Positions 48,122 through 59,863 of a DNA stretch of 64,000 bases are shown piece by piece. The stretch is from Hansfordia pulvinata. Its lineage: Eukaryota; Ascomycota; Sordariomycetes; Xylariales. Where the stretch lies: assembly GCA_006538405.1 (NCBI GenBank), contig BJKQ01000028.1:62001-126000 (forward strand), given 5' to 3'. The position numbers and the translations under genes were made by a program. The stretch's first letter is position 1. Every line of letters starts with the position of its first letter. A model generated the notes under the pieces. That model worked only from the letters and a program-made list of their open reading frames with translations, had not been told where the DNA came from and ran no database searches.

Positions 48122-50040
48122 ATGTCATCCTTCTTCACCGTCCCCGGTGCTCAGAAGAGGAAGCGCGCCCCCAACACCGACGCCCCTCACACGCAAAAAC
48201 GGGCCGCCACGACCAAATCGCACTCCTCGAGTTCAAAGTCACAGCCCAGACCGTCTGCCCGGAGTAGGACGGACAACAACAACAGCAGCAGCAACAGCAG
48301 ATCCGGCCAAAGGAAAGACGCTGCCGGGCACGCAGGCGGCGACGACTCGTCAATATCGGGTAGCGACTCGGAGAGCGACGAGGGCAATGGCGCAGGCCAA
48401 CGCGGCAGCGATGTGGACGGGGACAGCGGCAACGACTCGGACGAAGGCGAGACGGCTGCCGAGAAGAGGTTGCGCCTGGCCGAAAGGTATCTCGAAAACG
48501 TGCGGCACGAGGTGGTTGACGAGGCGGGCTTCGACGCAGCCGACCTGGACCGCGACATCATCGCCGAGCGTCTGCAGGAGGATGTGGCCGAATCCAAGGG
48601 GAAGGTCTACAAGCAGTTGGCGCCTCTTCTTGCGATAGACCGTGCTTCCCACTGCCTCTTCCGCGCCGACACGACCGCCACGACCGCCGTTGCCGCCTGC
48701 CACCCTCACGTTTACACCGTGTCCAAGGACCGCTGCCTAATCAAATGGCGCCTCCAGGACCTACCTCAGCACCAATTCCCCCAGACCACCCGACGTAAAC
48801 CCAAAAAGGCCCCGGCCCCGCCCCGTCTGCGCCCCGAGCGGCTTGCCATGCTGCGCGGCGATTCGCGGCGCCCCGAGGCGACCGTTCGTACGATCGTCAC
48901 TCGGCCGACATCCTGTGCGTGGCCGCTTCTTCCGACGGAAAGTACGTCGTTACTGGGGGCGCCGACTCGCGCCTTGTCGTCTACGATGCCGCCTCTCTCA
49001 AGCCGCTGCGCGTCTTCCACCACCACCGTGACGCCGTCACTGCTCTCGCCTTCCGCCGCGGCACGAATCAGCTCTACTCGGCTTCTCGCGACCGCACTGT
49101 CAAGGTCTGGAGTCTCAACGAGCTTGCGTATGTTGAGACTTTGTTTGGCCACCAGGACCACGTTGTCGATATCGATTCCCTTGCGCAGGAGCGCTGCCTA
49201 AGTGTCGGTGCTCGCGACCGCACCGCCCGTCTGTGGAAGGTTGTCGAGGAGACACAGCTCGTCTTCCGCGGTGGTGCCATCGATCGAAAGAATCTCCCTG
49301 CCGTCAAGGACCGGCGCTCCATTGCCCACGAGGGCAACATGGACCGTGTAGCCATGCTTGACGAGGATCTGTTCGTCACCGGCTCTGACAACGGCTCCTT
49401 GTCCCTTTGGTCTACTGGGAAAAAGAAGCCTCTCTTCGTCCTCCCTCAAGCTCACGGCCTCGATCCCCAGCTGGAGCCGACAGCCGTCTCTGCCGAGCAG
49501 CGCCCTGACCCCGATCGCGTCGTACCCCCGCCCCAGCCTCGTTGGATCACGGCCCTGCGCGCTCTCCCCTACTCCGACGTCGTTCTCAGCGGTAGCTGGG
49601 ACGGCCACGTTCGCGCCTGGTGCCTCAGCGACGACAAGAAAAAGCTGGAGCCTCTCGGTGTTCTCGGCGCCAGCTCCCCCGCTGGCCCTTCTCCATTACA
49701 CTCAGGCCATCCCAAGTCCGGCGCCGAGGGCGCCGACGAGCAGACCGACAAGGAAGACCACGGCGCAGGGACCCGCATGGAGGGCATTCTAGCAGAGCCC
49801 ACGCTCCCCTGCGCGCAGCATGCCCGCGGAGTCGTGAACGACATAGCCGTGTTTGAGCGCGGCGATCGCGGTCGCGACGGCCTCTGCGTTGTCGTCGCTG
49901 TCGCCAAGGAGCACCGTCTGGGCCGTTGGAAGCTGCCCATTGCCAATGGCGCCAAGAACGGTGCAGTGGTTTTCGAGATTCCCAGGATTGCCCCCCCTGC
50001 GGAGATGAATGGAGATGCTGCGGAGGCTAAGGAGGCTTGA
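48122..50040 (+). CDS. RRP9: RRP9 / U3-55K WD40 protein of the U3 snoRNP, one apparent frameshift
   Basis: WD40 propeller that binds box C/D U3 snoRNA in the SSU processome, nucleolar. It starts MSSFFTVPGAQKRKR, then a basic and acidic linker (about 20-120), the helical EKRLRLAERYLENVRHEV motif typical of RRP9, and WD repeats (TVSKDRCLIKWRL; VVTGGADSRLVVYD; LYSASRDRTVKVWSL; VGARDRTARLWKV; VTGSDNGSLSLWS; VLSGSWDGHVRAW). The frame changes between about 48,870 and 48,915: the upstream frame covers the N-terminus and first repeat, the downstream frame ILCVAASSDGKYVVTGG to the end. One more C in the run 48871-48874 joins them without other change. No intron with sensible sites explains the break. 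A missing base is more likely than a pseudogene. Confidence 0.9.
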
Positions 50041-50748
50041 TGAACTCGGCGCTTGCCTTGCAGCAGGGACAAGGAGGTCGAAAGAGAAGGATACATGTCT
50101 GTTTAAAGAAATTCACGTGTTCCCCGGCGAGGGCTGGCATGGTCGGGCAGCGTGTTGTAGTATTCTTCGGAGTCGGATGAAAAGACGGCGGATTGGCTCG
50201 GCCGCCTGGCTTTGTACATAGAATTGCATCGTGCTTCGTGGGTCTTCGCCGAACAGGAAGCAGAAAAAGCGCACATAATATACCCCTGAAGTGGCTGCCT
50301 GCCATCTTTAGTCTCTGGCTGGTTTTCACATGCGTTGAGTAGATTTGTTCACCCACAAAAGCCCCGTGGCTCGAGCACCATCTGGGCAGCGTTGGCTGGA
50401 CTGGACCTTCAAGCGTCCCATCATTGACTGTGGAAAATAGTTCGCAGCCTTGCTTGTTGTTTTCCTGTACTTGAGAATCAGAAGATACATACATCAACAT
50501 GATCGCGATAATACTTTCTCCGTTACCTCCCGATTCTTTTCTACTCTACGGTGAATATGTTACAATCAGAGGCACAGTGAACTCCTTCCCACTCGTACAT
50601 GCCCGCCCACCACTATTTTAGCTTGTCTATGGAACTCCATCCGACCCCTTCATGTATGCTCTGTTTGTATGCTCCCTGTCTCGTCCTCGCACTCTGAACG
50701 CCAACATTGAGATTTCAAGGGTGAAACAGACTCGCCACCATTGCTTCA
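50041..50748. other. Convergent intergenic region, RRP9 / P5B ATPase
   Basis: 3' flanks of convergent genes, AT-richer than the rest of the window. No gene recognised. Confidence 0.5.
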
Positions 50749-53700
50749 TCATAACTGCATGTTCTCGGAAATAACCTTGTACTCCTTTCGCTTCTTCGAC
50801 CTCTTGGTGAGAGCGAAGTGCGCGCGGCCTGCTGCTCGGGCCAGCCGCGGGAACAGGTACCTCTCGCCCACCCAGGCCATAAAGAGATACGTGAGCCCTA
50901 GTATCACAATCGAGGCCTTGAAGGGTGAGCTGATCCGAGTCAACTGCATCAACTTCATCACGCCTCGCGCGGGGGATAAGACCATGTAGCACGTCAGTGC
51001 GAGTGCCACTACTATGGTCCCCATGAACGGCCCTGCATGGAATTATCAGCATCATCTGGCGTTAATCATGCCACGTCAAGGTGGAAAGAAAGGGCAGAAG
51101 AGATAAGAGAGTGGGCAGGGGGGGAAGAGAAGAAATAATGACGTACAATTTTGAGTCATGGGTTGACGGAAGGGCCACCCAGCACTCAACACCACACCGA
51201 TGAATATGTACTCAAATAATGATACCAAGAAGAGCACAGTGTTCTCTGAATTCTTGATGTTCGACTTGTTTGGGTTCACGTGTGGAGGAATGTACCTGGA
51301 TCGAAAACGTCAGCGCCCTACGATTGGCATCATGCGTTGTCAGGAGACAAGGTAACTTACCATTCTTGCTCTCGAACAGCCAGCCAGACAAAAGCCTGGA
51401 TGAAAATGCACACGGCCATCTGCCCAAGCAACGGGACGAGGACCTTTCTCGAAACCAGGTCTGCCGTCGGTCGCTTCTTGCTTAGAATAGGGAAAGGACC
51501 AGACCATCCCACTGGCATGTGATGTCAGTAATTGACACTTCAGAGGTTCAGATGGTGCAAGTTACTCACTGAAGATGGCGATAGGCAAGATGAGGACAAC
51601 ATCGATGAAAAGGAACTAGGGCATATTGTTAAACGTGTGACACACTGGCTCATTGCTACTGAAAACTTACCTGGAAGTCGCCCAGATTGGACGCCGACGC
51701 ATAGAGAAAGCTGACCGACGTGAATTGTATTGCCGAGTAAATACTCATGTACTTGAAGCAGCTGAAGCTTGTGACCAGCGCGGCGCGTCCCTCACTATAG
51801 CCAGTGTCAGAGATCGCTGCCAGGAGAAGGGAGGGGGGGGGGACATACCGAATGACATCTGGGACGCATGTAATGTCGAAAACTCTTGAGGTGAAAGGAG
51901 CCGCAACAGACGCCTCTGCCTCGGAGAGCGAGATGCCTACGTCTGCAGCTTTAAGCGCACCGCAGTCGTTGGCTCCGTCGCCACAGAAGCCACAGCAGAA
52001 ATCAATGCCCTGGAGCTTCTCAACGAGTTCATGCTTCTCATCTGGAGACATGCGAGCATATACCTTGCCCCGAATGAGCATCTAGTATCAGGTAAGCATG
52101 TGTCGTAAAAACCACAACAGTCATCGTCTGCCAGATCTCTGCGAGTCGCTAACGAAAGACACGTTTTGTCACGTAGGCGTTGATCTCACCCTTTGCAGTA
52201 CGTCGTGTGGCGCAAAGTCAACGATCCATCGGAAAACGTCGCCACTGATCGCCAATGAGTATTCCTTTGCTTGCATAATGTCGTACGGCAAGGAAATATC
52301 ACGCTCAGCTGGCGCAATGAGTGGCTATACCATGATCAGCTTTGACGGTGTGACGAGTGTGGTATCATATGATCTTACCATCAATGTACGGCTGTCCAGC
52401 TTGTACGTGCTATCGCTAATGCTTTCCCATTCCAACTTGGCGCCTGGATCCAAGAAGTTACCTAGGATATTCGCTGTCAGCCCAAAGAACAAGGGGGTAA
52501 TAACCAACTGTTTGTCACACCCCGTCGGCTGGTCCAGGCCAGGCAGAAGCTTACCTTCCACGAAATGAGGCACGAAGCAGTGTGCATTTTTGTCGATCAA
52601 GTCGCAATTCTTGGCGACACTCACCGCGGTGAGAATGTTGTCGCCCGTAACCATGATCGAACCGATATTTGACGATTTGAGTTCCTTCAACACTCCTGCG
52701 GTAGAAGGCTTGAGTTTATTCTCAAAGATGATGAACCCAACAAAATCCAAGTTGGATTCAACTTCATCGCGCTTCAGCTTTTGTGCCTTGACCCAAGACA
52801 GTTTCTTCACGTGTCTAGTAGCACACGCAATAACACGGTATCCTTGATGTGTGTAATGGAAAGAAGTTCCTCGTAGTCGATCGGCACTTCGCTTGTCAGC
52901 TTGATTCGTTTGCGCACCAAAATACTCTGAGTGACTTACAAGTCTCCGGCCGGCAGATCTCTCCCAATGACTCTGGGGCTCCCTTTACGTATATGTCGCC
53001 ACTCTGCTTGCCAAAATGCCGAACTACAACACTTGCGCGTCGCAAGTGAGACGCGAATTCGAAGGACTTGAGAACCCCAAGCTCCACGAGGGCCTGTTTT
53101 CGGTCAACGATAATTCTTTGACATGCTTTGAATGACTCACGTTTCTTCCCTGACCGTGGCCATACTCATCAGTATCGTAGAGTGTCGTTGGGGGCGGTCG
53201 TGCAATAGAGGGTGCGAGACCACCGGCATCTTCATTGTCTTGATCGCCGCCCCCCTGATTCCCTTCTTCAAACTCCCATCCAGTGAACTCAAACATCTTC
53301 AGGTCCAGTGGGTCGCCCACGAGCTCTCCATCGACGGCGCGCAGCGAATGGCATGTTGCCATGGTGAAGAGAGCTGCTTGGCTGACGGTTTGTACGTCGC
53401 TAGCTGCCTGGATGAGATCAGCACGAGGCACCAGCCTCGAAGCTTTGGATATCACGTCCTCGAATCGACTGGTTGCCCGGGACACAATTCGAACTCCGAG
53501 AATGTCCAACCCGTCCTCCGTAAGGGTTCCCGTCTTATCAAAGCACATGACGTCTAGTTTGCCGCCCACATTAACGCGCTGTGGACTGATGCAGAATATC
53601 TGTTTCTTCTTCAGACGACTTAAAGCAAAACTTGTTCCGATCGTGAGCGTGGCAGGCAGTGCGGGGGGCACGACTATAGTAATCAGATCCAGCGCTCTGA

Positions 53701-55795
53701 CTACTATGAGGTGCCAGGCCAGACCGAGACGAAGAAAGTTGATGAGGGACACGACGAACCCGAGCAGAGCCACACAGCCCATTACCGAGATGTAACGGAA
53801 AGAGTCTCGGTAGAACTTGAACCCGGAGGGCTTGGGGAACATCATGGACCGCACCAAAGAACCCTTTGTGGTATTGAACCCGGTCCTCACTACCATAGCA
53901 AGAGCCACAGCTTCGTCGTCTCTGTCGTCTTGAGGCTTCCTGGCCCGAATGATCTTGGTGCCGCAGAAAAGAAAATGGCGTGCTGACTCGGCAGATACAG
54001 TCGACGCAGACAGATCCACGTCGCGAAGTGTGTCGTCGGTGGCCGGGATTTTGGAGACGGGCACCGATTCCCCCGTCAGCATGCTCTCGTTGACAATGCA
54101 GTCGCCGCTCAGAAGCAGGCTGTCGCTTGGGAATTGGCTGAGATTGGGGTCGCTGATCTCGTAGATGTCACCCGGAACCAAGTCGCTGGACATGACATAA
54201 TCCCCTGATGCCGGTGTTAGGTGAGGGCTCACGTCATGCAATTGAGTCGTGGGGCAAGGGGCCTTTACTTACAGAAGCCATCACGAAGGACTCTTACGTC
54301 ACACTCGAATCGAGAGATTTCTCGCAGTCGTTTCATTGTCTAGATTGTCAGACTGGGACCTGGGACAATATTCGCGCCCCCTCTGCGGCGTTTGATCTTT
54401 GTAACTCACAGCTCGCGTCTCAAATAGTGTAGCAATGATGCTGCCAGCTGACATGACAAAGATGCAGATCGCATAGTAGTAATACTCGTCCAAAGACCAC
54501 AGTGTGAGACTGGCGATCTGGAAAACGTAGAAGGGGTGGAGAACCTAGAAAATCAGTTAGCAAACAAAGCCACGACACCAAGGGGAATGGGAGAGCTCTC
54601 ACCTCGTCGACAAGGAGTTTTGGAATTGACTTTTGCTCAATGTCAATGAGGTTGCGCCCGAAGACGCACTCGCGCTGATCCTTCTCAGCCCCGTCTATGC
54701 CGGCGCGGAGACCTCGCACATTGATCCAGGAGGGGTCCTTCCAGCCACTGCAGATGAAGAACTTATCCTTCAGAGGATGGAAGAAAAAGCGAACGTAGCG
54801 ATAATTCAAGGTTCGAAGCTCAGGAAGTATGGGATCCGCATCGTCGTCCAGGTACTGGGAAAATAGCTTCTCCGGGGCGCCAAATACGGTGTGGAGGGGG
54901 CGGTCGTAAGGTAGACTGTTGACGTTCAGGATCGCCATTTCCCCCATTGGTTCTGTCAAACTGGTCAGTCGAAGGGGGTGGAGATGACATGAACGAGAGA
55001 ACCGACCTCCAGAACGACCCACTGGCACTCGCGGAGCGGGCAGTGCTCGCCAGTCAGCTTCACAAGCCATCGCGGGACCCAGCGCAGAAGAAGGTAAGCC
55101 AAGCCGAACGTGGCGAAACACAGAGCGATGTAGGCAACAAGGCCAACGGTGCTGGTGCGAAAGCCGGCGATGACAATGGTCAAATCCTCGTTGACCATGT
55201 GGAGCTTCTGAGAGGTGCGACCAGGGTCGAAACCGCTGGCATTGGTGTGGGTGCTGTCGCGACGGAGCAATCGGTCGTGGGCCGAGGAGCGCGACATGGT
55301 CGAGGACCTCCTACGCAGCGCATAATCGTGGTGAGGGTGGCCGTTCTCGAGCTCGGCGCCCGAGCTGTCCTCCTCATCGTCGGGTTCGGGTTCGAAGGGA
55401 ATGTCGTCGATGTCGAAATCGACGGCGCCGTCGTCGGCGAAGGACCTCCTGTGGCGGGGAAAGTAGGAGGCGGAGCTCGCCAGGTCGTCCTCGTTTTCGT
55501 CAACAGCATCAGCGCGCTGATCGTCGTCGGTGTAGTAGGTGAAGCTGGCGGTCGAGTCGGCGCGGCGGCGGCGGTGGGAGAAAGCCGAGACGCTGGTAGG
55601 CAGACTCTCGGCGACGGGGCCCGAGTAGGGCTCATCCTGGGCCATCTCGACATCCTCGAAGACGCTCGAGTTGCTCTGGTGGGAACTCAGGCGGTGCAGC
55701 CGGGGCTGGACGGGCTGGGAATGGCCGTGGGCATTGTCGTGAAACGAGGCGCCAGGGTTGCTCGGTTGCGAGTCGCGTCGGTGAGGTCGAGACAT
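50749..55795 (-). CDS. YPK9: P5B-type P-ATPase (YPK9/ATP13A2-like), 15 exons, two apparent frameshifts
   Basis: Vacuolar/lysosomal P5B ATPase; ATP13A2 relatives export polyamines and protect against metal stress. Minus-strand exons: 55795-55007, 54952-54603, 54544-54410, 54339-54273, 54204-53141, 53093-52940, 52886-52555, 52461-52379, 52324-52190, 52081-51849, 51794-51671, 51615-51570, 51511-51361, 51295-51147, 51032-50749. Product about 1,365 residues. Features: acidic Arg-rich N-terminus, TGES (about 490), PPALP (about 627; P5B rather than the P5A PPELP), phosphorylation site DKTGT (about 670), [21 protein letters not shown], and C-terminal membrane helices. Phases close across all exons only if one base is added in each of two G/C runs: exon 2 (plus-strand C5 at 54941-54945, restoring ENQWGEM) and exon 7 (plus-strand GG at 52858-52859). 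Such errors are the likelier explanation, since everything else is intact. Confidence 0.9.
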
Positions 55796-58525
55796 GACGG
55801 CGCGATGATGCGATGCTGGGAAGGGGCCCAATGCGCCGAGATCGGGTCGCGGCGCCGGTTGCGGCGGCGGCGGCGGCGTCGTCGTCGGCGGTGGTGGGCA
55901 GCGAGCGAGCGAGCGAAGATGCTGCCTCGAGCAGGTGGGCGAGGGGGTGATGGCAAGTTGGGAGGAGGAAAGGCGAGGTCGTGTCGTCTACTACTGGCGA
56001 GCCGGGCAGCCGCCGGGCATTGCCAGCCGGGGTGGGCAACAGACCAGGCTGGATCGGATCGGAGCGTGTTTGCTGCGGTTGCTGCTGGTGTTGGAGATGC
56101 AATGCCGTGGCTGCGTGTCGTCACTCGGCCAGCGGCGGCGATACTATGCTGGAGGAGAGCAGCCGGCGGCGCCGAGACGGGAGTACCGTGCTGCCGTGTA
56201 TCTGCTGCTGTCTGGAATCGCCCTGCCCGTAAGGATTGGTCGTGTACTCTGTGGGTGAGGTAGGTAGGCCCAGTAACCTACCTTACTAGGCAGGGCTTTA
56301 CTACAATCATTAGTTAGCTGCTTCCAAGGCAATCGGAGGCGGGCGGCACTGATGCCGGCAGGCGGCGGATCGGCTGCCGAACAACAACAAGCTCCCGCAA
56401 TTGGCATGCAAGCCGGGCTTTCTCTTGGTACGCGCCTGCCCTGAGGTCCTACTCGCTCGTACTTACCTACACCGTTAGATATTTCCTTGATTGGGTTAAA
56501 ATGGCCAAGTCCAGTCTCTCTCTCTTCACTTTCGCTCTCCAGAGTCTGTCGCGCTCTCTGTCACCGTTATCGTCGTCTTCCTCGTCACAGCGGTCGTTGC
56601 TTGGTGTATGCGATGTTCATCAGCCGGCTCGGTTGGCGCATTCCTTTGTTCAGCCAGCAGAGAAGAAGCAGCACCATGCGAAGAAAGCCACTCGCGCTCG
56701 ACGACGCGTTATAAATGGAGGCCAGATTCCTTCCACAGCCTGCGGAATGGTCCGAATTCAGGAGCCGGCCCACTGCCCTGGTTTCGAGTATGTACCCACA
56801 GCTTCCAAGCTCAGACACTTCTTGACGCCTAAGGCGGATGAGTAACCATTGGATGTCCCAGCCCAGCCGAGCACGAGTCGCTGGACAACATCGGGTCCTG
56901 CCTGATCCCCTCGGTCGACGGCGCTCTACATGACGCTGATATTTAGCCAAGGCTCTTCATGGAAAACCTCAAAGCCACAGGCAAATTTCGAAGTTGCCTG
57001 CTCCACGCAGGCTCGCCAGCATGGGCGACCGCAGACCAAAAAGTCCACCGCTCGCCTCTCCCAAGTGTGAGAATTGGAAACCTCCGAACCGAACATACCA
57101 CATCAGCAGGCAATCAGAGAGCCATAGGTCCAACAGAGCCGCGCCACGATACAGAGTTTCTCTTTTCTCTCTTCTATTGCTATGAAAATCGCTTCTCTGA
57201 AGCACCCGGCATGTCGAATCCGCAACGGAACATGGGGCACCCCAGACGTTGGAATCTCTCGGCCCCCGGAGCTGGGCCTATGGCCGCCTTGCAATTCGGT
57301 TCGCCTTACTTGCCTGTGGGCCGCAGTCCGGGAATGCCGCGCCCCGTACGGCTGATCTTTGTCCTTTTGGTTTCTTTGGACGACGCCGCAGACCGGCTCG
57401 GCAGTTGGCCCGCAGCCTCCGTTCCCAAGACAGACACGGGCAGTCGCACAAGTAGGCAAGCTCATCAGCAGCCGCCTCTTTACATCTCATGTGAGTGCAA
57501 CTTGGCCTCCCAGCCAGGCACCACCGTCCTGCTGTTCAGCCTAGCGCGCTCGCACGTATGGCCATCTTCTCACCATCGAGCCAAGTCATCACGGGAGTGC
57601 TCATGTTATTTGGAGCCACACTGCGATATATCCGTACTCGTACCGTGGCCGTGCGGAGCAACAACGACTAGCCAGGCCAGTCAGTACAAGTACGATTAGT
57701 CGTACTGCAGGGTCTCCCAGGCTCGCACTGGATGCTCTGGCAAGGTTTAAAATCACGCCCACTCGAGGGCGGCGACCGAGGTCTGTGGAAGGCGAGAAGT
57801 AATGACGAGTTAGACTTGCATTAAACGAGTTTGCAGTCTTCGAGGATTCGCGCATGGCACGACTTTCGCATTCAGGTGCCGTTCCACGTTCCGTCTTGTG
57901 GTGCCGATACGGCAAACGGAGGACAGCCACTGCTAGAGTCCGTTTATGACGGGTGTTGCTGAGTGGCCGAGTACTCGTGCGTTCCCGTACGTTGGTGCGA
58001 AATGACCCGACAGCCCTGGACGCCAGTCGGCTTTAACATGGTCGAGCGAGATGTTCGAGAATCTTGCCCGGGCTCCAATAAATTCTACCCAACAAGAGGA
58101 GAGGACCCCTGTCGGGCGTTCCCCAAAACTTCTACGGAGCAAAAAGTCTGGGCCTGGCCTGAAGAGGTGGGGACCATCGGCATCGCATGGGGGCACACGC
58201 TTGAGTGCCACACGGCCGCACGTCAGGGTGAGGGCCTCCCATCACCTCACTACGACGTTCTTCGGTGGCCATCGCCACTGTGAGTAGGTACAGATATTCG
58301 TAATCCACTACAGGCCGCCTTGGCGTGATGGGTGGGCGATTGACCTCCCACGACTGTGAGAAGCGGCAACGAGCACACCGGAAAAGAAACCCCGTTACGT
58401 GCACACTCCATTGCTCAGCACGCGTCCTCGGGCCTCCACTACGAGTGTGCTAACGCGCTGATGCCGTAAGTGTATCCCAGCCAGAAGATCGATCGTCCAG
58501 CGGTCAGCAAAGAAGAGACGGCGAG

Positions 58526-58539
58526 TACTCGTACGAGTA
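58526..58539. repeat. 14-nt perfect palindrome TACTCGTACGAGTA
   Basis: Identical to 33633-33646; two inverted TACGAGTA motifs sharing TA. Confidence 0.85.
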
Positions 58540-59842
58540 AAGGGTCGGCACAAAGTGAATATGCGGCCTACCTCTAGGGTCGCGCGGGACTCTTGGGAAG
58601 GCTGCCACGCAGTACGAATACTCCGTCCGTACATGGATCAGCTGCGGAGCCACAGGATGCTCTTTGTGCGAACGCGCGATCGGTTGGGCGCTTCTGAAGC
58701 TGCCGTCGACCAAACGCTCCCGAATGGACTTTGGGCCTTGGTGGCGACGTGACGGTCCCGGGGCTGAATGAGGATGACCGGAGGTCGGACTGGCGCTCCA
58801 TGGGAAACACCGGTACAGCAGCCCATCAGCGGCTGCGAGTACACCAGACGCCTGTCTTTACTCTAGAGGTACGTAGGTATTGTGGGGAAATCCATGGATG
58901 GGTGAGGTTGGTACCGTGCAATGCAGAGCAGAGGAGACAAGCCCGGCAAGCAAGTCTACTCCGTAGGTATCAAGTCGTGGGCGGCCATGTCTCCTCTCCG
59001 CCACGCCACGTGTGAGATGTGGTGAGCAGTCTTTGCTCTCACGGCATATCGGTTCGTCATATTGCATCTGCCCTCGCGGACCTCGAAGTCATTCGCCGAC
59101 TCGGGCAAGTTTGCGGGCCTATCTTGTCCCGTCTCCATCTCGGCCACTTGGTGAGCCGCAACATGGACTTTGGCCCCCAAGTCTCCCCGTGGCTCACCAA
59201 ACACGGTGGTCGATCATCGCCCGCCGCATCGTTCGAAGGAGCATTGTGGGCTGGACAGCAGAACCGTGCAGCCTCCCCACCCCCCAAAACCCCCCGTTCG
59301 GCGCTCGGTACTCTGTCCGTCTTCCTAACTCTGAATTACGGAGTGTGCGCGTGTACCTGCACTAAATGATAGAGGTTGCACAGGTTGAGCGATGTGCCTA
59401 AGGTAGAGGTTCATGGGTGGATGGGACGCCAGGGTCCCGGCCATGCATCCCACTACGACGCGCTTCCCAGGCCCCGCGCAACCCTGAAGAGAGGGGCATC
59501 TCGAGGCTCAACTCTCAACATGCCGGGGCTGCAAGTACTGTGTCTCGTCAGCTTGCGTAGAAGCGTTGCGCGGTGCCTGGGCAAATACTGGCGTGCCTCA
59601 CAGATGTTGCAATTCCATGCTTGTCCCCCGTGCGATCAGGTACGTGTGTCATAGGCAAGGTACATCAGGTAGGTGGGCCAAGTGGGCATCCGGTTGAAGG
59701 TTAAGGCATGGATATACCTATCTAACTACTACCCGTGTACCTCAAGTCTCTGGTAGTAGGTCGTACGTGCCGGGCTCGGTGAGCGCGCTCGTGGAGAGAA
59801 AGAATACGTCAACATTGGTGAGCCCTGTGCTGTCTCCCTGGT

Positions 59843-59863
59843 GCTGCTGCTGCTGCTGCTGCT
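59843..59863. repeat. (GCT)7 trinucleotide repeat
   Basis: Seven GCT units in gene-free DNA (CAG on the other strand). Confidence 0.8.

Noticed and set aside
56501..56845. 114-codon plus-strand open frame starting MAKSSLSLFTFALQS
   Set aside because: The apparent signal-peptide start comes from a CT-rich tract, and the rest shows no conserved features.
57950..57985. GTTGCTGAGTGGCCGAG, like the 5' part of a tRNA-Leu/Ser
   Set aside because: No matching anticodon stem, variable arm or T-arm follows at the right spacing.
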